Shown piece after piece: positions 50,781-63,072 of a stretch of 64,000 nucleotides of DNA. The notes beneath the pieces are model-generated. The model did not search any database. It had not been told where the DNA came from and was given only the letters and a program-made list of their open reading frames with translations. The DNA lies in assembly GCA_009823395.1 (NCBI GenBank), contig CM020513.1, positions 7,614,001 to 7,678,000 on the forward strand. Direction: 5' to 3'. A program made the position numbers and the translations under genes. The DNA is from Thamnaconus septentrionalis (lineage: Eukaryota; Chordata; Actinopteri; Tetraodontiformes; Monacanthidae). Positions within the stretch are counted from its first letter, which is position 1; every line of letters begins with the position of its first letter.

Positions 50781-50900
50781 CGGTGTCCTCGGGGAAGTTC
50801 TTCGGCGAAGCTTAAATCCCTCCTCACGGAAACACACCCATGCACTTCCTGTGCCATTAGGCAATTTGACCAATCAGGGCCCGAGGACGGCGGTGAAATG
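50781..50900 (-). promoter_or_regulatory. Calumenin non-coding first exon and promoter region
   Basis: On the minus strand ...GAGGACACCG|GTGAGTTGC at 50790-50772 is a strong 5' splice site. It pairs with the CTAACAG acceptor just before the ATG exon. The GC-rich sequence upstream (50830-50960) is the likely promoter. The exact transcription start is not visible. Confidence 0.5.
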
Positions 50901-51217
50901 TCGCGCGTTCATTGGTCCACTTCAGGGAATTTGCGACGACTGGATTGGACGAGCACCGCCACGTCCTCAAAGTCAACAAACTTCATTCATTCCATCGAAG
51001 TCACAATGTAAACGCGACACGTTGGTGAACAATTACGACGACAAACAATCATTTAGGATTTTATAACGACCAAACTGGACACGTATCACACAGTGCCGTG
51101 CGCACGTGTACTTGTAAAAGACTTCTTCAAATATATAAAGTAGACACATCCGAGTAGGAATTGTCTTTATGCCAGTAAACGTAAAGAAAAACGACACACA
51201 GATGAAATAAAAAAATA

Positions 51218-51223
51218 TTTAAT
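51218..51223 (-). terminator. Poly(A) signal ATTAAA, GTF3C6
   Basis: Minus-strand ATTAAA lies ~380 bp after the GTF3C6 stop codon, so the predicted 3'UTR is about 51200-51602. Confidence 0.45.
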
Positions 51224-51602
51224 ACAATACTACACAATATCTCATGTTTGTACAGCAGTGTCTCCATGATTCAAGAAAAATTTGAATGACACACAACTGA
51301 GTCAGATGATGTTAGACAATGCTTCTATTCCAAATATGTAATTCAAGCAGTTTTCTCTTTACTGATTGCTAATAGGTGTCAATGCAAAACTGATATTATC
51401 AAAGGCTCACAATTGCAGAACTTGTCTAAGTATGTCCAACACATTCTTGATCAGGAACTAAAGCCATGTTTATGCCTATATCAAAATACTATTTTAAAAC
51501 AACACACAGTGTTAGGACCAAGGATGAAATTGTTTCCAAGAATCACGGGTCCTATCTGCAGCAGGCTATATGAATGTATCTGTTTCAGATAGAAGAAGTC
51601 CT

Positions 51603-53452
51603 TCACAAATGTTTTTGTGCTTCCTGATAAACTGTATCATCAGTGCTCGACTCTTTCGCCGAGTCTTGCAAATCCATGTTTTCCATTTCCTCTTGTGACT
51701 TTTCCTGCTGGTTGGCAAATTCTTCAAGGTTAGGCTGACAGGTTGTGTTGCTCCGACTGCTGCAATCAGTATTTTCTAAAAGATAAACACAGAGGGGGAT
51801 TTGATGATAAACGTTATTGTTATAGTGCCAGTATATTTTAGTAAAGGTACATGATATCTAGCAAATCAAAATAAAAATGTATCATACTTTTTTCCAATTG
51901 CAAGACACAAATTTACAATATTAGATCAAAGAGCTATCAACTTTTATTATCACCAAACATTTGAAGGGCTATTTACTGGAGTTGTGCTGACTGACCTGAT
52001 GTCCTTTCTTCCTCTTTTTTCTCAGTGAGGAAGATTCGTTGCATCATCAGTTTTCTTGGGGTGTGGCACTTGTACTTCAGCGTTGGACCAGTTTCTGTTT
52101 TCCCTTTAATCAAAGTAGTCCGAAATTATAAAAAGAAAAAAAGAACTAACAATAAATAACAACAATACATGTGTGGGGGACCGTACCTTTCTGCTGTCCT
52201 TCCTCAAATAGCACACAGGTTCCCAAGGCATCTTTGAGGATAGAATAAGTATTTCTGTTACAAATTAACTGCAGGTACATGAGGGCTATTTGTCAGCCTC
52301 TCTTTCCTACTGTTTCAACATTATTCAGATCTACCAAAAATCTAGGTGTACTACGCAAATATTTCTTTATTTAAAAATAGGATAATTGAGGCCAATACTG
52401 ATTTATGAATATCTTAGAAATAATCTTGTGTATCAAACCTGTTGACTGATGATAAGTTGGCCGTTCCTTTTGGCTCAATATTTTAATAGTACATATTTGT
52501 GTTGGCAACTTGGCAAGTGGTGACCGCAGAACAACTTTCAAATACTGAACATCCAAGCCACACCTTTTATACTAGTACTGTATGTTTGAGCTTAGAGCAT
52601 TTGGTAAAGATTTTAAGTTGTTGATTTGAGCTTTTTGGACGCCGAATGCACTTTTGTGATACAAAATGATACATGTACTATACAAGACCAATGTAGGAGT
52701 CAAAGGTTTCCTCATTTTCCCACAAAGAAAATTACTTGACAGTGCCCAAGTCAGTTGAATTGTTATTATTTAGCTAGGCTAAAGCTGTCTTCACAGTCGA
52801 CTGCATGTTTCCTGCACATCTAAATGTCATTGGTTGGTTTCGTTTTCTGTCACGGTATCAATATTAGATGTTTGGGTTCGGTTCAACGGTGCTTAGAAGA
52901 AGGTAGGGCCAAGCCACACAAGTTTTAAACTCATGATTTATTGCACATAATAATTACACCTACCTTCATATTCTCCCGCAAACCAATACTGTCCCACCTG
53001 CATGATGGGCTTCTCGCTGTCAATGTCCTGGGGTCATATGGACAGAACTATTAGAGGGATACTTCAGCTGCTGTTCATTTCTTACACATTCTTAGATAAT
53101 GCATCTTATTAATAAACATGACCACAAATTACTCACTATAATCTTGCACGTGCCCTGACACTTGGACATGAAGTCAGTATTGATGATACCAGTGAGCTCC
53201 ACCACAACCAGCTGCTCCTACGTACAAACACAAAGCAGATGCGTAAGGGTTCAAAAGTACCAAAACATCGAATGAGCCTCGTTTAGTTCAAGAAATAAAC
53301 CAAAATCTGTTATAAACCGAATCCAATTGAGCGCCAGGCAGTAAATAAACACGCTTTCTTTCGCACACGACGCTACTGCTAACGCCATAACAACATAAAC
53401 GTTAGTGCACTCTTTGTATTACCTCCTCTTCCCACTCGTCGTCGTCGTCCAT
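51603..53452 (-). CDS. gtf3c6: General transcription factor 3C polypeptide 6 (TFIIIC35)
   Basis: This is the small subunit of TFIIIC, which binds internal A/B-box promoters for RNA polymerase III in the nucleus. Exons in transcript order: 53423-53452, 53137-53217, 52964-53027, 52187-52231, 51996-52103 and 51603-51775. They give 166 residues, all in phase. The start MDDDDEWEEEEQLVVVELTG matches the acidic N-terminus of the human protein (EEEEQLVLVELSGI). The beta-rich core follows: IINTDFMSKCQGTCKI, QVGQYWFAGEYEDALGTCVL and LKYKCHTPRKLMMQRIFLTE. The tail is acidic and Gln/Glu/Ser-rich, ending YQEAQKHL. It is shorter than the ~213-residue human protein because of a reduced tail. The ATG lies ~90 bp from a probable promoter near 53540. 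Confidence 0.93.
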
Positions 53453-56220
53453 TCTAATGTCCCTAAATAAAACAAATCAAGATAAATCAATGTGAATGAT
53501 TTCAACATACAACAATTCCACGATGTTTCACCCCAACAATAACACAAGTGAATAACTTCCGCGAATGTACGGTGGCCGGGGAGCCTTGTGTTATCTTCTT
53601 TGTTGTTCGGCGTCTTTTTCAGTTCCGGAATCTGACCATGGAGGGGCGCTGTTGCTTAGATTTACTGAGGTGTTTTTTTGTTTTTTGCTTTCAACACCTT
53701 CAAATGTGGACTGGGAATGGTAGAAAATGAATGACAATTCCCCATCTATCACGCAATCTGCGTGTCTGCGCCCCACTCCTTATGGCCAAGTATGATTGGA
53801 TCTAAATATTGGCTACCTGTAAGCACACTCATCTACATCTAACATTATTAATGTTCTCCTGCACGAGGCCATAACTGAGGTGATGAGATGAGATGAGATG
53901 AAATGAGACGATACACTTTATTGCTCCCCAAGGGGGGATTCATCTGTCAAAAGCAGGGGCAACATAAACTAAAAAAGCACACACTTTAAAGGTATCGAAA
54001 AAAGAAGAAGCAATCTCACAAACAGAAGGCCACAAGATTAAAAAGGCTGAATCATTACATTGCGTGGCAATAAAGAAAATATGATACACAAAACCAAACC
54101 ATACATCAGTGTTTGTATGAGGGAAAGCTGATGAGTTTTTCGTTTTTGCTTTCACAGCACTGTAACTGTATTCACACCCAACACTGCATTTAAATTCACA
54201 GGAGGTAGGTTTCTGGTTTCGATCTTGTTGGTACCCACACTGGTGTGGATGTGGGCCAGGTCATAAATAACAGAGATCCTTGCCATTATTTCTGCCCTCA
54301 AGTTACCAAGCACTGAACATGCACAGCGTAGTTTGTGTGCAAAACATGTTCAGCGGCTCAACTAAGATATTTTATTAGTTGTATGTAGGAACAGCTATTG
54401 TAAATATGCGTGCGGTATTAAATGTTGTGTGCAACAAAACAACAAAAATGCTGTCCTGCGGTGTCATCAGAATAATTCTCACACCGTGGTGATTGACTGA
54501 AGTCCAGTCCATTGATTAGTTAGTTATCAACCCTGTCATTAAACTTTATTCAATCATTATTTTAATATTTATTTTTGGACCAAAGTATTGTTTGTTTCTT
54601 TGAAATTACACACACATATATATATACATAGTGTATTTTGCCATGTATTATTTACACAATCCTCCTGAATAGTAGATCATTCTGATGTTTTTTTTGGAGC
54701 TTTTTTTAAACAGAGGTCAGAGTTCAGGAGTAGCTGCAGTAAAGTGACCTCTGCCTCCAGCCGGGGTTCAATATCGTGTCAGAACATCTGAACGCAAAGC
54801 TGTTTTTCACTGCACTTTACATTTGACGGACTTGGAGGAATTAGACGCAGAAATGGTTTTGAGATGTATTTTATTTTATTCTAGTCTCTTGTCCATACCA
54901 TGTTGGATTCCCAAACACCATCACAATGCATTACACCTGTCACTTTTCAGAAGAAATGTGATGAACAAAAGATTGCATCACTGACTCTTGTCCTACGGGG
55001 GAAAAAAATAAAATCAAAACCAGCTTGTCGTGACAAATACTTTGTTTTCTTAATTCCAATGCTCAATCAATTTCATAGGCTTTCTAAATGTTTCAAATCA
55101 ACAATTTAGCCACATATATATATTTTTAAAATGTATATTTCAGTGATTACATTTATACTATTATAAAACAAAAAAATACAAGCTCCACATAAAAACAGTA
55201 CAGAACAGAAATTTAAATAACTTCCTAAATCAACCAGCTCAGATGTAATATGTATATTTTCCTCGCCCAAACTCATATTCTATTATGTTTTATCAAAATA
55301 GCAGTAAAAAAACAGCTCTCAGCCGAGCACTTATTTTTTTTTAAAGATTTTTGAGTGCATAATTCTTACTCATATTCAAAATGTAACAAAATAAAATAAC
55401 TAAATGTTTACAATTTGAGTTGTTGTCACAATAACAAAAGCCAAGTCAATACATTCAGGGAATCTGAGTACAGTGTAAAGTTGAAAAATATATTTTTTAA
55501 TTCTAAGTGCGTTTAAAAATACATAAAAAATATATATGAAAATTAATGACACATATAATACAAATATTCTACTGCTGCCACTTCTGAAAGATTAACGGTT
55601 ATATTGTTAAAGGAGCTGAGGACGTTTTTGTTTCCAAGTGGGGCAATAATCTCAGCAAAAAGACAAATAAAGTAAATGGCTGGAGCAGTGAAACGGTTAC
55701 CCCGTAGTGCGACAAAACAAACAAAATGGTGCCGGGACAGACGGGACAGACAGCAATCGTAGCTGAAGTTGGGTTTGATAGACACACTGGTGCTTCTTGG
55801 TACTAAAATGTGAAGGACTGGCAAGCTCTGAGTTATATTTCTCAACAGAATAGCATGTAAATTAAAACCTGAATAAATGCATGTGTCCTGCTCTTGCTTG
55901 TTAAGTTGATGCTACGAAGGGAAACAGAAAGGAAAGATGGAGATGAGGGAAAATTGGTTTGCAGTATAAAAAAACATGTTCAGCACAAGCAAATTCAGAT
56001 TTTTTAGATTTTTGCAGCAGGAGAACGAGGACGACGCTGGCAAAAAATATAATTTACTCTTTGTGTCTATCCAGATGCCTCAGCACGATCCAGGAGCGGG
56101 CGCAGCGTGCGCGTTTAATGGTTAGCTGGATACCTGGCTGAACGCACAGGGGGTTGATGCCGAGATGAGCCTCACGCTTAGAGGGGAGAGGGGGGTAGGA
56201 GAAAAAAAAACATTTTGAAT
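53453..56220. other. GTF3C6 promoter side and AT-rich intergenic sequence
   Basis: About 53480-53640 is the probable GTF3C6 promoter. About 53880-53945 has (GAGAT)n followed by ACTTTATTGCTCCCCAAGGG, resembling a retroposon tail. The remainder to 56.2 kb is AT-rich with only small spurious frames. I see no gene. Confidence 0.45.
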
Positions 56221-56825
56221 CAGAATAAGGCAAAACCAAATTAAAGGGGGCTCAAATCCCCCATGTGGCTTCTCCCTCCCCATTTCTGGCCTATCATTTA
56301 TCTCTGGACCATGGTGGGGTTGTCATGTCGACCGGCCCACGAGTTACTATGACAACGGCTCAAGGGGAAGCACTTGCTCGGGAGGTTATTGCCTCCTTGG
56401 GGATGTAAGAAAGACGGGGGGAATGTGTACAAAGACAAAGATAGAGGGAGTTATAGACACCAGGAAGGCTTCAGTGGAGGGAGAGGTCAAGTTAGAGTGT
56501 GTTGGCCCGGAAGTCTGGATCCATGTGTGCGCTTGCGTGTGTGCGTGCGGGTGTGCGCGTGCGTGTGACCTGCTGCGCCACTCAGGACAGTTTACATTCG
56601 CACTCGAAAATCAGAGAGGTCCCCATTAAAGCCTCACGTGTTGGAAGACAAAGTTTGGTCCCCCTCCTGGACGAGACCTGTCCCCCCCCTCGTCGTGATG
56701 TATTGCACTTCCTGCTCCCTGCCGCCGTACCCTGGGGCTGAGAGAGGCAGGGCCGAGGGTGGGTGTGACATTAAGGACCCTCCAAGGTGTCAGATGGGTC
56801 CCCAGCTCAACCCCAGACCCCCTCC

Positions 56826-56866
<41 letters not shown>

Positions 56867-57899
56867 CATTTTGTCATATAAATGTCATGAAGACAAGTTT
56901 GGAGTTGGGGAGATTTCGGCCCTCCTCCTCCCGCCCGGGGGGGTACTGCAGTGGTTAATTGCCCCATTAGCGGTGACAGCGTAAATTGGCAGAAGGGCTA
57001 ACTATATATTACAGTGGGAACAACAACCCCTGGCATACACCTGAGGGCATGAAAAGCACGCCGCGCTATGCAGTGCGGTCTGTGCATGTCTAAGGCCGCA
57101 TGGCACGCTGTGTGTGTGTGTGTGTGCAAATGGTAAATGGTAAACATTTAAATGAGGTATTCAATATTAGTAAAACATCAGAATTCAATTTAACACTATG
57201 GAAATGACCCCAGTGTTCCAGCCAGGCACTGGGTGTCCTCTCATATATTTGCCAACCTCCTTAATGCACATTTATAATTATTTACATATCCATTTATTCC
57301 CTTGTCTGTTCTATTATTTTTTAACTGAATTTTTTTTTTTTCATTGTCTAAGAAGTGACTTTAGCTGATTTTTCCTCCTTTTAGTACAAATAAGGTATCT
57401 CTTTGAATGCACATAATTAGTTGTGGCGTGTTGTCCGTGCAATGTTCAGTGCACGTTTGCACAAACCTGCACCGTGAACGCAGCTTCATTGTGCAGGCAA
57501 ACCTAAAGCAACAACAGATCAAATTCAAAGGGAAATCCACATTAACGCCAGCAAAGGCAACACACAGTACAAAGGTTCATATGAAAGCGTGTGATTCCTC
57601 ACATGCTGTGTGGTGTGTACACGCTAAGATCACTGGCGCCCGCCACACAACTGGTTAACAATCAAAGCCAAATCATCTGAAACAAATCTCTTTTTGTGTA
57701 TGTTTGCTTTTACATCTCTGTCCGTTTGAAGGCCTGAGCTTCGCATGCCTCACATGTAGAAGTGCAAACATGTGACCAGTTGCAAGCGACGGATGCAAAC
57801 AAACATGAACATTTTATCAGAAAGCTACAGTTGAAACTGCTTCAATTAACATTTTCGACATATTTTTTTTTATTTTATCATTATTGCACATGAGGACAA

Positions 57900-57986
<87 letters not shown>

Positions 57987-59552
57987 TGTACTAACGTTAA
58001 AATTATATTACCATTCACAATCACTGTCCCTGGCTCGTAAAATGACATAAACGTGTCACCGTGCGGGCCGCGGCTCCATTACGCCAGGAAAACATGCACG
58101 TCCGGGCACGAAAAACAACACAACTGTCGGTGATTTATGTGCCAGATAACCTGCAATATTGGTGGCATGTGCCAAACAGACAAATCACTCCCAATGTTTC
58201 CACGTCGTAAAATAATTATTGGATGTTCTACACAGGCAGAGCCAAAATCATGTGGCTCTTAATTCCGTGGCCTTTAAAGGCAGCACACAGTTGCACAAAC
58301 GGAGGAATATAATCAAACCGGTGCGAGATAAGCCAAAATCAAAATGTCAGTGCTCTCAAAACCAACACAGCGAAATGCTATAAATATTCATGCAGCGATA
58401 TGGCATTGTAGAGCAGTTGTTTCACGCAACACTGGGCTGATAGTAACCTCTAACTGCAGTCACTGCTCGTCCTGACCCTTTACACCTTCTGAGCATTATT
58501 TTCCATATACACTTTTAATTTTGTGCCTTGGGCTCGATATTGTATCCCTAAAAAAAAGATTAAAAAATGTTTGTCTGTCTTTAGAAAAAAGACGACGACG
58601 GCGCCCACGATCGTCACCTGAAGAGGTGGAAAAAACAGGGGGAAAGAAAATCAAAAGAGGTGATATTTGATCTTATGAATAAATGCAGTTTTCGACTTCT
58701 AAAATATGGACGACCGACAGATTGGACCTCCAGCGTAAAATCCACAATAGTATCTATTATCATAACAATGGAGTCGAGTGGCGAGGACGGGACGGCAGGA
58801 GCAGAGAAAAAAACCAAAAAAAACAAAAAGAAAAACCCCAAAAGGTCTCCTGCGATGACAAACGGAGAAACGGACACGTCAATTTAGGATTAGACTAACA
58901 TTTCAGTTTGTTTCACAACTGAAGAATATAAATCAAAATCACAGCTGGGTGGTCAGTCTTAGAATTTTTTTTTTTTTTTTTTTTTTTTTAATATTTCAGA
59001 TTTAAATATAACTAAATAGAACAATTGTTTTGCTCAGCTGTTTAGGACAAAACACACTCGGACAGGCTTCAGTGTTTTCAATTCATGACACACACATACG
59101 CCAAAAAAAATGTTGAAAAAAAAAATCTTATAAGAAAAATATTGTTAAAATCGGCCTTACAGTAACTGCATTTACAAATGTTCTGCCACAAAACGTCAAT
59201 TTGATATTTCCGACACAATCCGACGCAGGTGCCGCATTTTCTGGTATATATTCCCTTTTCATGCAAATTCACTATTAATTCTTTCGTTTTCGTTGAACAT
59301 TGCCTTCATTTCCCCGTTTGATCTTCCACCATGATACTTTTTAAAGAGGTATATATATATGTAGATTTTTTTTTTTTTTTTTTAAATAAACACATTTTTG
59401 CTCTTTCCCCGCAAAATGAAATTTGGCATTTGTCGAAAATAAAAAATGTCAACATTGATTTTTTTTCCTCCCCTCTCTTCTCCTCCTGCCAGTCATATTC
59501 TATTTGTGACCGAAATTCAATGTACACTTGTTTTTTTTTTCTTCTGCTACAC

Positions 59553-59616
<64 letters not shown>

Positions 59617-59690
59617 TCGCTCCTCTCCTTGTCTTCTCCCTCCTCCCTTCCTCTCTCCTCCCTCCCTCCCTCCCTCGCTTTCTCTCGCGG
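56220..59690. other. Gene-free upstream region with non-repetitive, possibly regulatory stretches
   Basis: There are no coding exons. Simple repeats are (CA)n at 56829-56865, (CA)n at 57902-57984, poly(T) at ~58970-58989 and (GA)n at 59565-59612. Between them, 56950-57060 and 58030-58420 are balanced, non-repetitive sequences that could be conserved non-coding elements of the downstream gene. This is inference; conservation cannot be checked here. Confidence 0.35.
57902..57984. repeat. (CA)n microsatellite, about 41 units
   Basis: An almost perfect (AC)n run, the longest dinucleotide repeat in the window. Confidence 0.95.
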
Positions 59691-60169
59691 AATCCTATTG
59701 ATCCAAACGGGCTAATTAGCGGCGTCTGCGCAATTACGCACATGCGCACTGCGCACAATCTCAGCCATTTTTGAAGGAAACTAATTAGCAGGAATAAAGA
59801 GCCAAGTGTTTTTTTCCCCCCCACCGCTGATCAGAACTCATTCTACCTCTGGAGCTCGCGCAGACCCCTCCGCCCCTCCGTCTTCTGTTTACTACAGCCT
59901 ATATGTAGCTTTAATTACACTGTTGTTTGGTAACAACTTGGACCCCGCTGCTCTCTCTCTCTCCCTCTATCCCTCTGCCCGTTTTCACCCCTTCTTCTTC
60001 TTCTTCTTCTTCTTCTTCTTCTTCCTGGCTCCGTTAAAAAAAGAAGAGAGAGAAGAAACACGCAGAGGATCATTCACAAGGAATGAGTGGACTCTCCTCC
60101 ACACGCTGGGTTTCTGGACTACTACACATTCAGCGTAACGGAGCTTGGAACCAGAGCCGCTGCAGAAAT
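59690..60169 (+). promoter_or_regulatory. Promoter and non-coding first exon of the right-hand gene
   Basis: 59690-59790 has CTAATTAG-type sites and ACGCACATGCGCACTGCGCA, an NRF1-like GCGCATGCGC core. The first exon ends at a clean donor, GCAGAAAT|GTAAGTCC (exon end 60169). It contains a (TTC)n tract at ~59991-60024 and a small upstream ORF starting at 60083. The exact transcription start is not visible. Confidence 0.5.
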
Positions 60170-60529
60170 GTAAGTCCATTTGTTTACGAGGAAGCGGTCC
60201 AGCTATGGGGAGGTGTGTGTGCGCGGGCGTGTGTGTGTGTGGCTGTGTGCGTTGGAGGAGTGTTGCTTTTTCCCCCCTTCTTCTTCTTCCTCCTCTTCCA
60301 CCGCAGTAGCCTGTAAAACGGCACAAATCGAGGTTTTTTTTGTTGTTGTTACGGATTTGTTCGCGGTTTAGATCGCATCTGGGTGAACAACGAGCGCGAT
60401 CGCTCGATTTCGGGGTTGTTGTATGTTTCTTTTTTTTTTTCTTTTTTCGTCCGAAGTGTGGAACGTGTCGATCGGCTGTAAACAAAAACTGAAGTAGTCC
60501 GAGAGCTCGCCGCTGGTCAGTGGCTTGAC

Positions 60530-60586
<57 letters not shown>

Positions 60587-60976
60587 AGACACGCAGACGG
60601 GGAGTGAACTTCAAGTCGCAGCCTGCCCCGGTATTCTGTAGCTGCAGCTGCAGCTGCAGCAGCAGCAGCAGCGACAAATACCACCATAACAATAGTAATA
60701 ACAAAGCGTCGTACGTTTACCTGCGACATGCGTGATCCGCAACTGTGTGTGTGTGTACGTGTGTACGTGTGCATGTAGTGTGAATTGTGGAAAAAAAAAA
60801 AAAAGGTCCGAAAAGGTCCGCACGCAGAATTTACGAGTCCATCATCTGTGTCTGTGTTTGGCTCAGTTGTCCGAAAGGAATTTCCCCTTCAAAGTAAAGC
60901 TCGAGAAAAATCCAATCTTTGACTCTGTCTGTTTAGCCTCACACCTCTGTCTCTCCCCTTTCTCTCCCCATTCTTT

Positions 60977-61049
<73 letters not shown>

Positions 61050-61061
61050 TCAATATACTTC

Positions 61062-61112
<51 letters not shown>

Positions 61113-63036
61113 CCTAGGTAGACACCCAGGAAACACACTCTATTGTGGTGGCAGTTGTTGGTTATAAAGGTCTTTGGTGTGGTCGTCAAACAAGGTGTGT
61201 GGTTTAATTAAACTCTTACGCAGGTGTAATATGATTTTATATTATAAATCAACATCAGGTGCGTTGGCTCCTGTGCGTGCGCGCGCGCGCGTGTGTACGT
61301 CTGACATTATCAAGACGAGTTTGCAGGCAACAACAGGATGTGCACGCATTAACGCACACCTAGACGGCCACACGAACACACACATTGTTAAATAATGGTT
61401 TCCCGCATTTGTGATCGATGGAGAGCCAGGAATGTTTATATAAATAGTTACATTGCCGATAGACCCGGCGTATTGATTGCAGTGTAAATGAAAATCTTTA
61501 TCAGATTAGGGAGCTTTCTCAGCTGGCTGGCAGGCTGGCGGGCGGGCAGGCGGGCGGGCGGGGAGGGGACCCGCCCCTCGCCGCTCTCTGGCGGGACGGT
61601 GGACATCTGCGGTGGGCAAGGGTCTGTGGCCTGTGACATAAACACAGTACATTAAAGCGCTATCAGGGTGCCGATATGAGCCATATATCTTGAAGTTGCA
61701 GGGGGAGAGAAGGTGGGTGGGGGTGGGGTTGGGAGCACAGGAGGGGGCGGGCGGAGGGGTGTTTAAGGAGGAGGGGGTTGGCGGCTCGGTTGAAGGAGAA
61801 GGTGAAAGGGTACATTAAGGTCTGTCCTTGATTAAAAAAAAAAAAAAGGAGGAGAAGAAGAAGGAGAAGGGGGTCAGTAATGAGATTGTGGGGCCGCGCG
61901 GCAGCAGCAGCCGAGAGAGTCGCGTCCGTCTCATCTGGCGCCCATCTGTCAGCGGGAAACACAAGACGACGACGACGGAAGGCCTAAATGAATTTTTCTT
62001 TTTTCCCTCCCAGGTTTCTTTTGTGACGCCGTGTTTTGATTGAGGTTCACGGGTGTAGCGGAGAGGAGTAAACAAAAAAAACAAAACAAAACAAAAACAA
62101 ATTACTGCATAAAATGCTCCTGTCACACTGAGTTTGTTCTCCAAATGCACAATGGAAATACGAGGATCTCAAAGACCTTTGAAAAAAAAAAAATAACTTG
62201 GAACACACCGACTGCATTCGGATGAATTCCGTTCATATTTATTGCAAGTGGTGATTTTTCTCTATCACGTTTCGCAACTGCACAAGCGCTGCCGATATCC
62301 AGCCCAGTTAAATCGTCTCAAAATGTAAAGCGATGTGCTGCTTCTCCCGGCAAAAAAATCCGCCGCTTTTAAGACGGCCACACCTGTTTAAAAATTCTCC
62401 ACTGAGTATCCGCTCGTGCATCAGCTCATGCACAGGTGTTTCTTCGATTGTGTCCGACTACCCCTCCCCTTCCCCGCGTTGGCGCCGCGTGCTATAAAAT
62501 GGCTCATGCTGAACGCAGCCCTCTGTTTACTCTGCATAATACCTCTGCACTGCACAACAACACGTGTCGAGATGGGTACGGATGGAGAGGTGGAGAAGGG
62601 GGGGGAGGGAGGGGGGCGTTTAAAAACTGTGCTTTTATCTGCATTTTATCTAAGTGTCGCAGTTAAGCAGAAGCCCTCTAGCTTAGAACCGTTCGGTTCT
62701 TTTATTTAATCCCATCCCCTGAGGAATATTATAGACCTCCTGCGTAGCCTTTACCCGCATTCCTCTGCCTAGTTTAGCGCTCGAGCTATTGATTTTCCCA
62801 TTAAGGGCTAAAGCTAACCCCTGAGTAACCAGCCTTTGTATTGCGCCCTGTGAAGGCAGTATTGAACAGATGCTATCCAGGGACCGTAATCAATGGCCTC
62901 CGCTGTTATGCAATACTATTTACATGACTCATTTATTTCTTCTTTTTTTCCCCTCTCTCTCTCTCTCCTCCCTTATCTCCATCCCCTGTCTCTCCTGCCT
63001 CTTTCTTCCCTTTCTTCTCCTCTCCTTCACCCACAG
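60170..63036 (+). other. Intron 1 of the right-hand gene
   Basis: A 2.9-kb intron with (AC)n at ~60531-60584, (CA)n at ~60980-61048, (CT)n at ~61062-61087 and (CA)n at ~61088-61112. Non-repetitive stretches at ~61400-61690 and ~62700-62940 look like possible intronic enhancers, by inference only. It ends CTCCTTCACCCACAG. Confidence 0.5.
60980..61112. repeat. Compound (CA)n-(CT)n-(CA)n microsatellite
   Basis: CA repeats to ~61048, a short unique spacer with TTCAATATACTTCC, CT repeats at ~61062-61087, then CA repeats to ~61112. Translated frames across it are artefacts. Confidence 0.95.
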
Positions 63037-63072
63037 GTGGAGCAGTGATGTCCGGCAGCTGTAGCCTCTGGT

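Noticed and set aside
55543..55845. 100-codon minus-strand frame in the intergenic region
   Set aside because: It is AT-rich, with no splice partners, no recognisable domain and no Kozak context. It is probably chance.
59306..60704. Minus-strand frames of 172 and 239 codons
   Set aside because: They consist of translated (GA)n, (TTC)n and (AC)n tracts around the promoter and first intron.
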